Origin: Microbacterium sp. PM5
GTDB taxonomy: Bacteria; Actinomycetota; Actinomycetes; Actinomycetales; Microbacteriaceae
Assembly (NCBI RefSeq): GCF_003293595.1
Contig: NZ_CP022162.1
Coordinates: forward strand, 837,737-901,736
DNA: 64,000 bases
Direction: 5' to 3'
A model generated the notes under the pieces. That model did no database searches. It was not told where the DNA came from and saw only the letters and a program-made list of their open reading frames with translations. Positions 1 through 7,826 of this stretch are shown here, one piece after another. Every line of letters starts with the position of its first letter. Position 1 is the stretch's first letter. A program made the translations under genes and the position numbers.

Positions 1-492
1 GGCGAGAACACCAAGGCGTCGATCATCACACGCGGTCTCGTGGAGATGACCGACTTCGCCGTGGCCCAAGGCGCACAGCCGGAGACGTTGCAGGGGCTCG
101 CCGGTCTCGGCGACCTCATCGCAACCTGTCAGTCCCCGTTGAGCCGCAACAACACCGCCGGACGACTCCTCGGCCAGGGCTACAGCTTCCAGGACGTCGT
201 CAAGCAGATGAACCAGACCGCCGAAGGGCTCGCCTCGGTGGCGCCGGTGCTGCAGCTGGCGCGCGCTTCCGGCGTGCAGATGCCCATCGTTGAGCAGGTC
301 AAGATGGTTCTGGACGGCACCATGAATCCCCGCGACATCGCGCCGCATCTCACCACCGACGACGACAAGCCCACGGGCGAGAGGACCCAGAATGGACAAA
401 GCGGTAGTGGCGGTGCTCTTCGGAGGGCGCTCCAGCGAGCACGCGATCAGTTCCGCGACGGCGGGCGGCGTGCTTCAGGCGATCGACCGTGA
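1..492 (+). CDS. gpsA: Glycerol-3-phosphate dehydrogenase [NAD(P)+], 3' part
   Basis: This is the C-terminal part of GpsA, which reduces dihydroxyacetone phosphate to sn-glycerol 3-phosphate for phospholipid synthesis in the cytoplasm. The 5' end lies outside the window; reading frame 1 is open from base 1. The visible segment has the family's C-terminal substrate-domain features, including NTKASIITRG, a GLAGLGDLIATC stretch, SRNN and a GxG..EG region. The usual end of the family would fall near the acidic TTDDD segment (about base 365). Here the frame stays open for another 42 residues, Gly/Arg-rich, and stops only at 490-492. It therefore overlaps the next gene by 101 bases. The tail is probably a genuine but uninformative read-through of the ddl start, though a frameshift near 370-390 cannot be excluded. 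Identity is secure, the exact C-terminus less so. Confidence 0.9.
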   Translation, partial: GENTKASIITRGLVEMTDFAVAQGAQPETLQGLAGLGDLIATCQSPLSRNNTAGRLLGQGYSFQDVVKQMNQTAEGLASVAPVLQLARASGVQMPIVEQVKMVLDGTMNPRDIAPHLTTDDDKPTGERTQNGQSGSGGALRRALQRARDQFRDGGRRASGDRP

Positions 493-1474
493 CCGCTTCG
501 AGGTCATTCCGGTAGGTATCACGCGCGAGGGGGCGTTCGTCCTCGAAGACGACAATCCCGACAAGTTCGCGCTCGATCCCGAGCGCCTGCCCGAAGTCGT
601 CGACAACGGCACCCGCATCCTGTGGCCGGACTCCATCCGCTCCCGCGAGCTGCGCGTTCAGGATGCCGACGGCATTCGATCCCTCGGCGACGTCGACGTC
701 GTCTTCCCGATCCTGCACGGCCGCTTCGGCGAGGACGGCACGATCCAGGGCTTCCTCGAGCTGCTCGATCTGCCCTACGTCGGCGCTGGGCTGCTGATGT
801 CGGCGATCGGCATGGACAAGCACACCACCAAGAGCGTTCTGAAGGCTGCCGGCGTTCCCGTCGTTCCCTGGGTCACCGTCACCGAGGCGGCGCTGGCGCG
901 TGACAGCGACCTGTGGCACCGGCGCATCCGCGCGCTCGGGCTGCCGGCGTTCGTCAAGCCGGCCCGCGCCGGGTCGAGCGTCGGCGTGTCGAAGGTGTCC
1001 GAGTGGAGCGAGCTGGATGCCGCGCTGGCGACCGCCTTCGCGGAAGACGGCACGGTGCTGGTCGAGCAGGCGGTCGTCGGCCGCGAGGTCGAATGCGGCG
1101 TGCTTGCCGGTCGAGACGGCGACGCCCCGCGGGTCAGCGTCGCCGGTGAGATCGTGATCACGGGACGGGACTTCTACGACTTCGAGGCGAAGTACCTCGA
1201 TGCCGCCGGCATCGAGCTCGTCTGCCCCGCCCAGCTGCAGAGTGGTGAGCTCGCCGAGATGCAGCGCGTCGCTGCCCGTGCGTTCGAGGCGCTGGGCGGC
1301 GAGGGTCTGGCTCGAGTCGACTTCTTCTTCACCGGAACCGAGTTCTTCGTCAACGAGGTGAACACGATGCCGGGGTTCACGCCCATCTCGATGTTTCCGA
1401 AGTGCTGGATCGCGACGGGAATGAGCTACCGCGACCTCATCAGCGAGCTGATCGATCTCGCGCGCGTGCGCTGA
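392..1474 (+). CDS. ddl: D-alanine--D-alanine ligase
   Basis: Ddl joins two D-alanines with ATP to make the dipeptide used by MurF for the peptidoglycan stem. The 360 residues are the usual length. The N-terminal GGRSSEH motif is at residues 11-17, the ATP-grasp core follows, and NEVNTMPGF at about 320-328 carries the metal ligands. The omega-loop reads FYDFEAKY at about 260-267. Its last Tyr is the position that is Phe in D-Ala-D-Lac ligases, so ordinary D-Ala-D-Ala specificity is expected. The ATG at 392 is preceded by GAGAGGA at a good distance. It sits inside the 3' end of gpsA, so the two are probably cotranscribed and translationally coupled, a common actinobacterial arrangement. Confidence 0.96.
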   Translation: MDKAVVAVLFGGRSSEHAISSATAGGVLQAIDRDRFEVIPVGITREGAFVLEDDNPDKFALDPERLPEVVDNGTRILWPDSIRSRELRVQDADGIRSLGDVDVVFPILHGRFGEDGTIQGFLELLDLPYVGAGLLMSAIGMDKHTTKSVLKAAGVPVVPWVTVTEAALARDSDLWHRRIRALGLPAFVKPARAGSSVGVSKVSEWSELDAALATAFAEDGTVLVEQAVVGREVECGVLAGRDGDAPRVSVAGEIVITGRDFYDFEAKYLDAAGIELVCPAQLQSGELAEMQRVAARAFEALGGEGLARVDFFFTGTEFFVNEVNTMPGFTPISMFPKCWIATGMSYRDLISELIDLARVR

Positions 1475-1492
1475 CGACCGGCACGGGTCCTC

Positions 1493-1972
1493 TCAGGAGG
1501 ACGGGCGGGCGGTGCAGCTGCGGCCGTCCGTGGGCAGCTGCTGTACGGCGGAGGACAGTGCGCTGAGCACGTCGCGTCCGCTGACGACGTCGTAGTCGAG
1601 GTACACCTGCACCGCGGGGGTACGACCGAACGTGGTGAACCGGTACTTCGGCGCCTCGGAATCATCCATCAGCCAGTCGATGCCGTCGACGGTCTGGCAG
1701 ACGAGCGTCGACGGTCCAGGCGCGTCGAGCCCGCACGTCAGCAGGACGCTGGCGGGGCTGCCCCACGCACCCGTGGCCTGGGCGTCGGTCCATCGGCGCG
1801 GCTGGCCGTCGACGGTGGCCGGCAGACGGGAGGTCACCGCCGCACATGCCGGGTCGTTGGCGCCCTTCGCCGGTGTCATCGAGACGGTGGAGCTGCAGCC
1901 GGCGGTGCCGAGGGCGATGCCGAGCGCCACTGCCACGCTCAGAGGGGCGACGATCAGGCGCGAGCGGGACAT
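1493..1972 (-). CDS. DUF3515 family lipoprotein
   Basis: This is a 159-residue exported lipoprotein of unknown function, recognised as DUF3515 by its sequence and by its place between ddl and thiL, a conserved actinobacterial neighbourhood. It has a short basic N-terminus, a hydrophobic stretch at about residues 6-22 and the lipobox LGTAGC with the lipidated Cys at about residue 26. The mature part has several cysteines (ACAAV, LTCGL, LVCQT, RSCTA) that could form disulfides outside the membrane. I choose the ATG at 1972 rather than the GTG at 1975 because a TAGCCT hexamer lies exactly six bases upstream, matching the leaderless pattern used by many genes here. It is divergent from thiL and shares an overlapping promoter with it. 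Confidence 0.85.
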   Translation of the reverse strand: MSRSRLIVAPLSVAVALGIALGTAGCSSTVSMTPAKGANDPACAAVTSRLPATVDGQPRRWTDAQATGAWGSPASVLLTCGLDAPGPSTLVCQTVDGIDWLMDDSEAPKYRFTTFGRTPAVQVYLDYDVVSGRDVLSALSSAVQQLPTDGRSCTARPSS

Positions 1973-1978
1973 CACTCC

Positions 1979-1988
1979 AGGCTACCGT
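1979..1988. promoter_or_regulatory. Overlapping divergent -10 elements for DUF3515 gene and thiL
   Basis: The ten bases AGGCTACCGT contain TACCGT on the plus strand (1983-1988, six bases before the thiL GTG). They also contain TAGCCT on the minus strand (1984-1979, six bases before the DUF3515 ATG). The two hexamers share two bases, so the two polymerases could not occupy both at once. Confidence 0.6.
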
Positions 1989-1994
1989 GGAGCG

Positions 1995-2978
1995 GTGAGC
2001 ACACCGATCGCCCCGACCGTCCGCGACCTGGGGGAGCGGCAGCTCTTGTCGCGCATCTTCGCCGTCCTCGACGGCTCGTCGCGCGCGCTCGTCGGGCCCG
2101 GCGACGATGCCGCGGTGCTGGCGGCTCCGGACGGCCGCGTCGTGGTCTCGACCGACACGCTCGTGCACGGCCCCGATTTCCGGCTCGCGTGGTCGAGCGG
2201 GGAGGACCTGGGCTGGAAGGCCGCCGCGGTCAACCTCTCCGATATCGCCGCGATGGGCGCCCGCCCGACCGCGCTGGTGGTGGCTCTCACGCTTCCCGAT
2301 GACACGCCGGTCGCGTTCGTCGAGGCTCTCGCGCGCGGACTGCGGGCGGCGTGCGACGCACTCGCGCCGGGATGCGCGGTGGAGGGTGGGGATCTCGCGG
2401 CATCCGACACGCTGACGATCGCGGTCACGGTGCTCGGAGCGCTGGATGGCGTCGAGCCGGTGCGGCGGTGCGGGGCGCGGCCCGGTGACGTCGTCGCGGT
2501 GACGGGGCACCTGGGGGCGGCCGGGCGCGGTCTGGCCCTGCTGTTCGATCGCTTCCGCGATGCCGAGGGCCGCCCCCTCGCCGTCGATCCGTCGGTCCTC
2601 ACCGACCGTGAGCGCGCCGATCTCGCTGCCCAGCTGCGTCCGCGCCCGCCGCTCGCGCTCGGTCCTCTGGCCGCGCGCTCGGGCGCGACCGCGATGATGG
2701 ACGTGTCCGACGGACTTCTGCTGGATGCGACGCGTATGGCGGAAGCGTCCGGCGTGCGGATCGATCTGAGCCCGGAGCTGGACGAGATGGCGCTTCGCGG
2801 CGGGGAGGATCACGAGCTGCTCGCCACGTTCCCGTCCGGAGCCGCCCTGCCGGAGGGCTTCCGGCGCATCGGCACCGTGATCGCCGACGCGACGCCACAC
2901 GTCACCGTCGGAGGTGCGGCGTCAGCCGGCGTCGGCGGGTGGGATCCGCACCGGGACTGGGACGCGGCCCGCGGCTGA
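1995..2978 (+). CDS. thiL: Thiamine-monophosphate kinase
   Basis: ThiL phosphorylates thiamine monophosphate with ATP to give the cofactor thiamine diphosphate. The 327-residue product has the GPGDDAAVL metal- and nucleotide-binding motif at about residues 34-42, STDTLVHGPDF, an NLSDIAAMGA segment, a GxLGAAGRG loop and DVSDGLLLDA, all typical of the AIR-synthase/ThiL fold. The frame is open far upstream, but the start is set at the GTG at 1995. There TACCGT lies six bases before it, and the product then begins as in other ThiL proteins. rsmD follows on the opposite strand. Confidence 0.93.
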   Translation: MSTPIAPTVRDLGERQLLSRIFAVLDGSSRALVGPGDDAAVLAAPDGRVVVSTDTLVHGPDFRLAWSSGEDLGWKAAAVNLSDIAAMGARPTALVVALTLPDDTPVAFVEALARGLRAACDALAPGCAVEGGDLAASDTLTIAVTVLGALDGVEPVRRCGARPGDVVAVTGHLGAAGRGLALLFDRFRDAEGRPLAVDPSVLTDRERADLAAQLRPRPPLALGPLAARSGATAMMDVSDGLLLDATRMAEASGVRIDLSPELDEMALRGGEDHELLATFPSGAALPEGFRRIGTVIADATPHVTVGGAASAGVGGWDPHRDWDAARG

Positions 2979-3030
2979 TGCGGCCGAGGCGCCGCGCACC
3001 GCGGCGACGGCGCGGTCGATCGCCGTCGTC

Positions 3031-3591
3031 TCAGGCCCGCGGGCGTACCCACCACAGCGTCGTGTCGCCGTAGCTCTTGTCACGCTCGTACTGCAGCGCG
3101 TCGGGCAGCGTGGGGGCGCCGGAGCGGGTCGCGCGCTCGACGACCACGAGCGCGTCGGGCCCCAGTCGCGGCGCGAGCAGTTCCAGCACGCGAGCGAGTT
3201 CGGTGTCGGCGAGGTCGTACGGCGGATCGATGAAGACGAGATCGAACGTGCGGGCGGCGGCCCGCAGGTACGCCTCGACGGAGCTGCGGTGCACCCGGAT
3301 CGGCGTGCCCGGGAGCACTTTCGCAACGGTGTGAGCGTTGCGGTCGGCGACGGCCGCGGCGCGCGGCGCCTTCTCGACGAGATCGACGGATGCCGCGCCC
3401 CGGCTGGCTGCCTCGAGCCCCAGGGCGCCCGAACCCGCGAAAAGATCCAGCACGGCGGCTCCGTCGACGACGTCGGCCGCGTCGAGAGCGCCGAAGAGCG
3501 ATTCACGCACGCGGTCGCTGGTCGGGCGCGTACCGGCATCCGGGACACCGAGCGTGAGCGAACCGGCGGCTCCGGAGATGATGCGCGTCAC
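3031..3591 (-). CDS. rsmD: 16S rRNA (guanine(966)-N(2))-methyltransferase
   Basis: RsmD methylates G966 of 16S rRNA in the 30S subunit, using S-adenosylmethionine. The 186-residue sequence has the family signature RPTSDRVRES at 22-31, the SAM-binding loop LFAGSGALG at 50-58, an acidic end to strand 2 (DLVEK) and the catalytic DPPY at about 122-125. It starts with GTG at 3591, preceded at exactly six bases by TAGGGT (minus strand). That hexamer overlaps the stop codon of the acyltransferase upstream, so rsmD may have its own leaderless promoter as well as readthrough from the neighbour. Confidence 0.93.
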   Translation of the reverse strand: MTRIISGAAGSLTLGVPDAGTRPTSDRVRESLFGALDAADVVDGAAVLDLFAGSGALGLEAASRGAASVDLVEKAPRAAAVADRNAHTVAKVLPGTPIRVHRSSVEAYLRAAARTFDLVFIDPPYDLADTELARVLELLAPRLGPDALVVVERATRSGAPTLPDALQYERDKSYGDTTLWWVRPRA

Positions 3592-3597
3592 GTGTTC

Positions 3598-3603
3598 ACC
3601 CTA
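3598..3603 (-). promoter_or_regulatory. -10 element of rsmD (leaderless pattern)
   Basis: TAGGGT on the minus strand is six bases upstream of the GTG start of rsmD. It overlaps the TAG stop of the upstream acyltransferase gene. No clear -35 was found. Confidence 0.45.
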
Positions 3604-4194
3604 ACCGTGGTCTGACGGACCCGCCGCGCCCGTCTCGTCGCGGAGCCGGGGCTCGGTGCGGCGCTCCGGCCGAAAGCCCGCCTTGTCGGCGTAGAAGGCA
3701 CGGATGGCGTCCATGTCGCGGGCCACGTCACCCGTGAGAGCCAGGGTCGGCCCGAGCCCGGTCGTCATCGTCGTACGGTCGACGTAGCCGAGCGTCAGCG
3801 GCATGCCGGTCTCGCGGGCGATGCGGTAGAAGCCGTTCTTCCAGAACGCGTTGCCCCCGCGGGTGCCGTCGGGAGTGACCACGAGGCCGAAGACCTCCCC
3901 GGCGCGAATGCGGGCGACGATGTCCTCGACCACGCGGCCGGCGTCGGCACGGTCGACGGGGATGCCGCCGAGAGCGTTCATGACGGGTCGTCGCCAGCCG
4001 CGGAAGAGCGTGTCCTTGCCGAGCCAGTGGATGCGCATCCCCAGACGCCACGAGATGGCGAGCATGAACACGAAGTCCCAGTTGGACGTGTGCGGCGCGC
4101 CGATGAGTACGGTGGGGCGCTCCGGAGCGGGGGTCGTCGCCAGCCGCCACCGGCTGCACGACCAGAACACGCGGGCAACGGTGCGGCGGATCAC
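3601..4194 (-). CDS. PlsC-like 1-acyl-sn-glycerol-3-phosphate acyltransferase family protein
   Basis: This 197-residue protein belongs to the lysophosphatidate acyltransferase-like superfamily. These enzymes transfer acyl chains to glycerolipid intermediates at the inner face of the membrane. The catalytic HX4D motif is present as H35-TSNW-D40, followed by GGIPVDR at 76-82 and PDGTRGG at 108-114, the acceptor-binding blocks. It is short and lacks clear membrane spans, as in the subgroup often annotated only as acyltransferase, so the true substrate is open. It starts with GTG at 4194, with TAGAGT six bases upstream. It is divergent from recG and ends beside the start of rsmD. Confidence 0.82.
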   Translation of the reverse strand: MIRRTVARVFWSCSRWRLATTPAPERPTVLIGAPHTSNWDFVFMLAISWRLGMRIHWLGKDTLFRGWRRPVMNALGGIPVDRADAGRVVEDIVARIRAGEVFGLVVTPDGTRGGNAFWKNGFYRIARETGMPLTLGYVDRTTMTTGLGPTLALTGDVARDMDAIRAFYADKAGFRPERRTEPRLRDETGAAGPSDHG

Positions 4195-4200
4195 GAGCCG

Positions 4201-4206
4201 ACTCTA
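4201..4206 (-). promoter_or_regulatory. -10 element of the acyltransferase gene
   Basis: TAGAGT on the minus strand lies exactly six bases before the GTG start at 4194, fitting the leaderless arrangement seen across the window. Confidence 0.5.
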
Positions 4207-4275
4207 CGGGTGTCTCCTGGACGATCCGTGCATGTCCGATCGCCCGGGGACGGCTACGGCGTCGGTGGGCCTCAA

Positions 4276-4281
4276 TAGACT
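4276..4281 (+). promoter_or_regulatory. -10 element of recG
   Basis: TAGACT is six bases before the recG ATG. There is no ribosome-binding sequence between them, so translation would begin at or near the mRNA 5' end. Confidence 0.5.
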
Positions 4282-4287
4282 CGGAGC

Positions 4288-6465
4288 ATGCCCGCGATCA
4301 CGCTCGACACCGGTCTTGTCGATGCGCTGGGAGCGGCGACCGCGAAGCTGTTCGATCGGGCGTTCGGCATGAGCACGGTGGCCGATCTCCTGACGCACTA
4401 CCCGCGGCGATACGCCCGACGCGGCGAGCTCACGCCGATCGACTCGCTGCCGCTGGGCGAGCAGGTCACGATCGTCGCCGAAGTGCGCTCGGTATCGTCG
4501 CGACAGATGCGTCAACGGCGCGGTTCTCTTCTCGAGGTCGTGATCAGCGACGGCGCGGGAGCACTGACGCTCACGTTCTTCAACCAGGCGTGGCGCGCCA
4601 ACGATCTCCAGGTGGGCCGTCAGGGGATGTTCTCGGGGAAGGTCGGCCAGTTCCAGGGGCACCAGCAGCTGGCTCATCCCGATTACACGCTCTTCGACGA
4701 TGCCGACGCGGCCCGTATGAACGCCCAGGCCCAGCAGCACACACCGATCCCGATCTATCCCGCGACGAGCACGGTGGCGACCTGGCAGGTGCAGAAGGCC
4801 GTCGCGACCGTGTTGGCCGCGTTGGCGCCGGTTCCCGACCCCCTGCCGGACGCGATGCGCAGCGAGGAAGGGTTGCTCGACGCGACGACCGCTCTGCGAC
4901 GCATCCACGCTCCGGAGAGCTTCGACCAGATCGACGACGCGCGACGCACCCTGCGCATGCACGAGGCGTTCATCCTGCAGACCGCGCTGCTCCAGCAGCG
5001 GCAGACCGTGCGGGCGATGGCCGCGACCTCGCGTCCGGCCGGCGCACTGTTGGACGACTTCGATTCGCGCCTGCCGTTCACCCGGACCCCCGACCAGGAG
5101 GCCGTCGGTGCGCAGATCGCCGCCGATCTGGAAGGTCCGTGGCCGATGAACCGTCTTGTTCAGGGAGAGGTCGGTTCGGGAAAGACGCTCGTGGCGCTGC
5201 GCGCCATGCTGCAGGTCGCGCAGTCCGGTGGGCAGTCTGCGCTGATCGCCCCCACCGAGGTGCTCGCGGCGCAGCACGTGCGCTCGATCGCGCGGATGCT
5301 GGGACCGCAGCTCGCTCCGGATCTGATGCCTACTCTGCTGACCGGGCAGCTGCCCGCCGCCGAACGGCGCAAAGCGGCGTTGCGGGTGGCGTCGGGACAG
5401 GCGCGGATCGTCGTGGGAACGCATGCCCTGCTGAGCGCGTCGACGACGTTCGCCGACCTGGGGCTCGTCGTCGTCGACGAGCAGCACCGTTTCGGCGTCG
5501 AGCAGCGCGAGACGCTGCGAGCGAAAGGGACGGCGCCGCACGTGCTGGTGCTCACCGCGACACCCATTCCTCGCACGGTCGCGATGACCGTATTCGGAGA
5601 CCTGGACGTCTCCACCATCCGCACCCTTCCGAGCGGGAGAGCGGGCATCGCGACGCACGTCGCACCGCTCGCGGAGAAGCCCGGCTGGTTCGGACGCGTG
5701 TGGGAGCGCGCCGCCGAAGAGGTGGCCGCCGGACACCAGGTCTTCGTCGTCTGTGCCGCCATCGACGCCGAAGCCGTCGGTACCACGGCGAAGGATGCCG
5801 CGGAGGACGTTCCCGTCGATGTGGGCGCGCCCGAAGGCGAACAGCCGCGCACACGATGGGGTGTCGTCCAGGTCGCACAGATGCTCGACGGCATCCCCCT
5901 CTTCGACGGCCTGCGCGTCGAGATTCTTCACGGGAAGATGTCGGGGGAGCAGAAGGATGCCGTCATGCAGGCGTTCGCGGCCGGCCAGATCGACGTCCTC
6001 GTGGCGACCACGGTGGTGGAAGTCGGCGTCGACGTGCCCAATGCCTCGACGATGATCATCATGGAGGCCGATCGGTTCGGCGTCTCGCAGCTGCACCAGC
6101 TTCGCGGGCGGGTGGGTCGCGGTGCGGTCGCCGGCTTGTGTCTTCTCGTCACGGAGGCGCCGGAAGGGACGCCGGCCCGGTCTCGCGTGGAAGCGGTCGC
6201 GTCCACGACGGACGGCTTCCTGCTCGCCGAGATCGACCTCGAACTGCGGGGAGAGGGCGACGTGCTCGGAGATGCCCAGTCGGGGGCGCGCACCTCTCTG
6301 CGGCTTCTTCGCGTCGTCCAGGATGCCGATCTGATCGCGCGAGCCCGTGCGGCGGCGGCAGACGTGCTCTCCCGCGACCCGATGCTCGAAGACCACCCCG
6401 GCCTCGTCGCAGCGATCGAGCGGCGCATCGGGCAACAGGAACGGGCGGCCCTGTCCAAGAGCTGA
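4288..6465 (+). CDS. recG: ATP-dependent DNA helicase RecG
   Basis: RecG is a superfamily 2 double-strand DNA translocase that remodels stalled forks and Holliday junctions. The 725-residue protein has an N-terminal wedge/OB region (about 1-250). Walker A GEVGSGKT follows at about 293-300, then the DEAD-type box as DEQH at about 397-400 and TATPIPRT after it. The C-terminal helicase half has VEVGVDVPNA and QLRGRVGRG. Length and order match RecG throughout. The ATG at 4288 has no Shine-Dalgarno but follows TAGACT by six bases. The gene is divergent from the acyltransferase gene and is followed 34 bases later by coaD, which has its own promoter-like hexamer. Confidence 0.96.
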   Translation: MPAITLDTGLVDALGAATAKLFDRAFGMSTVADLLTHYPRRYARRGELTPIDSLPLGEQVTIVAEVRSVSSRQMRQRRGSLLEVVISDGAGALTLTFFNQAWRANDLQVGRQGMFSGKVGQFQGHQQLAHPDYTLFDDADAARMNAQAQQHTPIPIYPATSTVATWQVQKAVATVLAALAPVPDPLPDAMRSEEGLLDATTALRRIHAPESFDQIDDARRTLRMHEAFILQTALLQQRQTVRAMAATSRPAGALLDDFDSRLPFTRTPDQEAVGAQIAADLEGPWPMNRLVQGEVGSGKTLVALRAMLQVAQSGGQSALIAPTEVLAAQHVRSIARMLGPQLAPDLMPTLLTGQLPAAERRKAALRVASGQARIVVGTHALLSASTTFADLGLVVVDEQHRFGVEQRETLRAKGTAPHVLVLTATPIPRTVAMTVFGDLDVSTIRTLPSGRAGIATHVAPLAEKPGWFGRVWERAAEEVAAGHQVFVVCAAIDAEAVGTTAKDAAEDVPVDVGAPEGEQPRTRWGVVQVAQMLDGIPLFDGLRVEILHGKMSGEQKDAVMQAFAAGQIDVLVATTVVEVGVDVPNASTMIIMEADRFGVSQLHQLRGRVGRGAVAGLCLLVTEAPEGTPARSRVEAVASTTDGFLLAEIDLELRGEGDVLGDAQSGARTSLRLLRVVQDADLIARARAAAADVLSRDPMLEDHPGLVAAIERRIGQQERAALSKS

Positions 6466-6487
6466 TGGGGCTCGAAAGTGACGCCGC

Positions 6488-6493
6488 TAGGCT
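6488..6493 (+). promoter_or_regulatory. -10 element of coaD
   Basis: TAGGCT is followed by six bases and the coaD ATG, the same spacing as for recG. Confidence 0.5.
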
Positions 6494-6499
6494 GGCGGC

Positions 6500-6997
6500 A
6501 TGAACAACCGCATCGCGGTGGTCCCCGGTTCGTTCGATCCGCCGACCCTCGGACATCTCGACGTCATCCGCCGCGCCGCGGCCCTGTACGACGAGCTGCA
6601 CGTGCTCGTTGTACACAACCCGGGCAAAGAGGCCATGCTGCCGATCGCACAGCGGCTGAGTCTGCTCGAGCAGTCGATCGGGGAGGAAGGCGTCGAAGGC
6701 AATGTCGTCGTCGCCTCCTGGAGCGTCGGGCTTCTGGTCGACTATGCCCAGGACGTCGACGCCGGCGTGCTCGTCAAGGGCATCCGGTCCCAGATCGACG
6801 TCGCCTACGAGACGCCGATGGCGATCGTCAACCGGCACCTGGCCGAGATCGAGACGGTCTTCCTGCTGCCCGACCCTGCGCACGCACTGGTGTCGAGTTC
6901 TCTCGTGCGACAAGTGGCCGCTTTGGGCGGCGATGTCTCGCCATTCGTGCCGGGGCCGGTCGCCCGCTTCCTCGATACAGGGGGACGGGCGGGCTGA
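6500..6997 (+). CDS. coaD: Phosphopantetheine adenylyltransferase
   Basis: CoaD transfers the adenylyl group of ATP to 4'-phosphopantetheine, giving dephospho-coenzyme A, the fourth step of CoA synthesis. At 165 residues it is the standard length. The nucleotidyltransferase motif [10 protein letters not shown] is at about 10-19 (T/HxGH type). LLVDYA, the [13 protein letters not shown] segment and [13 protein letters not shown] near residue 135 complete the substrate pocket. The ATG at 6500 is preceded at six bases by TAGGCT and lacks a ribosome site. Confidence 0.96.
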   Translation: MNNRIAVVPGSFDPPTLGHLDVIRRAAALYDELHVLVVHNPGKEAMLPIAQRLSLLEQSIGEEGVEGNVVVASWSVGLLVDYAQDVDAGVLVKGIRSQIDVAYETPMAIVNRHLAEIETVFLLPDPAHALVSSSLVRQVAALGGDVSPFVPGPVARFLDTGGRAG

Positions 6998-7022
6998 CCG
7001 CCGTCGATGCCCGCGGGGCGGC

Positions 7023-7028
7023 TAGCAT
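7023..7028 (+). promoter_or_regulatory. -10 element of yceD-rpmF-rnc-mutM
   Basis: TAGCAT lies six bases upstream of the GTG at 7035, and this spacing is the main reason for preferring that start over the GTG at 7032. It probably drives the whole four-gene unit. Confidence 0.45.
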
Positions 7029-7034
7029 TGCGTG

Positions 7035-7598
7035 GTGGTCAGAAAGCATGTGAGCGGTCCGTTCGTGTTCCCGGTGCGCGATATCTCGCATCGTGCGGGG
7101 GAGATGCGCGAGTTCGACATCGAGGTCCCCGCGCCGGCGAAATGGGGCGAGGGACTCGTGTCCGTTGCCGAGGGTGAGCCCATCGAGCTGGCCGTTCGTC
7201 TCGAGTCGGTCCACGAGGGCATTCTGGTGACCGCCGAGATCGACACAGAGTACTCCGGGGTCTGCGGCCGATGCCTCACCGACATCGCCCGGCCTGTCGA
7301 AGTCGAGTTTCAAGAGCTCTTCGGGTATCCTGGGACGGAAGCGATCGACTTCGAGGTTCAAGACGACCACGTGGATCTTGAAACTCCGGTCAGGGATGCG
7401 ATCGTCCTCTCGCTTCCGTTCCAGCCGGTGTGCCAGCCGGACTGCCCGGGGCTCGACCCCATCACGGGTGAGAGGCTGGCCGCAGGAACCGTGCCGGAGA
7501 TTCCGATCGACGAGCGCTGGGCCGCGCTGAAGGCCCTCACCCCAGACCCTGACGACGAGGCCTCGAGCCGCGTCGCCACCGATACAGAGAAGAGCTAG
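7035..7598 (+). CDS. YceD family protein (DUF177)
   Basis: This 187-residue protein belongs to the YceD/DUF177 family. It is nearly always encoded directly before rpmF and is linked in bacteria and plastids to 23S rRNA maturation or accumulation; the biochemical role is not settled. Two cysteine pairs, CGRC at about 75-78 and CQPDC further on, may bind a metal. The acidic C-terminus (PDPDDEA) is common in actinobacterial members. The start is placed at GTG 7035 from the promoter spacing; GTG 7032, one codon earlier, is equally readable. It ends two bases before the rpmF ATG, so the genes are cotranscribed. Confidence 0.85.
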   Translation: MVRKHVSGPFVFPVRDISHRAGEMREFDIEVPAPAKWGEGLVSVAEGEPIELAVRLESVHEGILVTAEIDTEYSGVCGRCLTDIARPVEVEFQELFGYPGTEAIDFEVQDDHVDLETPVRDAIVLSLPFQPVCQPDCPGLDPITGERLAAGTVPEIPIDERWAALKALTPDPDDEASSRVATDTEKS

Positions 7599-7600
7599 CC

Positions 7601-7810
7601 ATGGCAGGTAACCCCCCGAAGCGGAAGGTCTCCCGCTCCAACACTCGTTCGCGTCGCGCACAGTGGAAGGCCGAGGCGCCCACGCTCGTCAAGACCGTCG
7701 AGAACGGCAAGGTCGTCTACAGCCGTCCCCACCAGGCGAAGGTCGTGACCGACTCGCAGGGTACCGAGCTGTTCCTCGAGTACAAGGGCCGCAAGGTCGC
7801 AGACATCTGA
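7601..7810 (+). CDS. rpmF: 50S ribosomal protein L32, cysteine-free type
   Basis: L32 is a small basic protein of the large ribosomal subunit. The 69 residues show the family core [19 protein letters not shown] at the N-terminus and an extended actinobacterial C-terminus ending GRKVADI. The four-cysteine zinc ribbon found in many L32 proteins is absent, and in fact there is no cysteine at all. It follows yceD by two bases and precedes rnc by 16, consistent with a conserved yceD-rpmF-rnc unit. Confidence 0.95.
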   Translation: MAGNPPKRKVSRSNTRSRRAQWKAEAPTLVKTVENGKVVYSRPHQAKVVTDSQGTELFLEYKGRKVADI

Positions 7811-7826
7811 TCGCGGCGGCCATCTG

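Noticed and set aside
4204..6435. A 743-codon open frame opposite recG
   Set aside because: It has an unbiased composition rich in Arg and His without motifs. It is explained by the high GC content of recG on the other strand.
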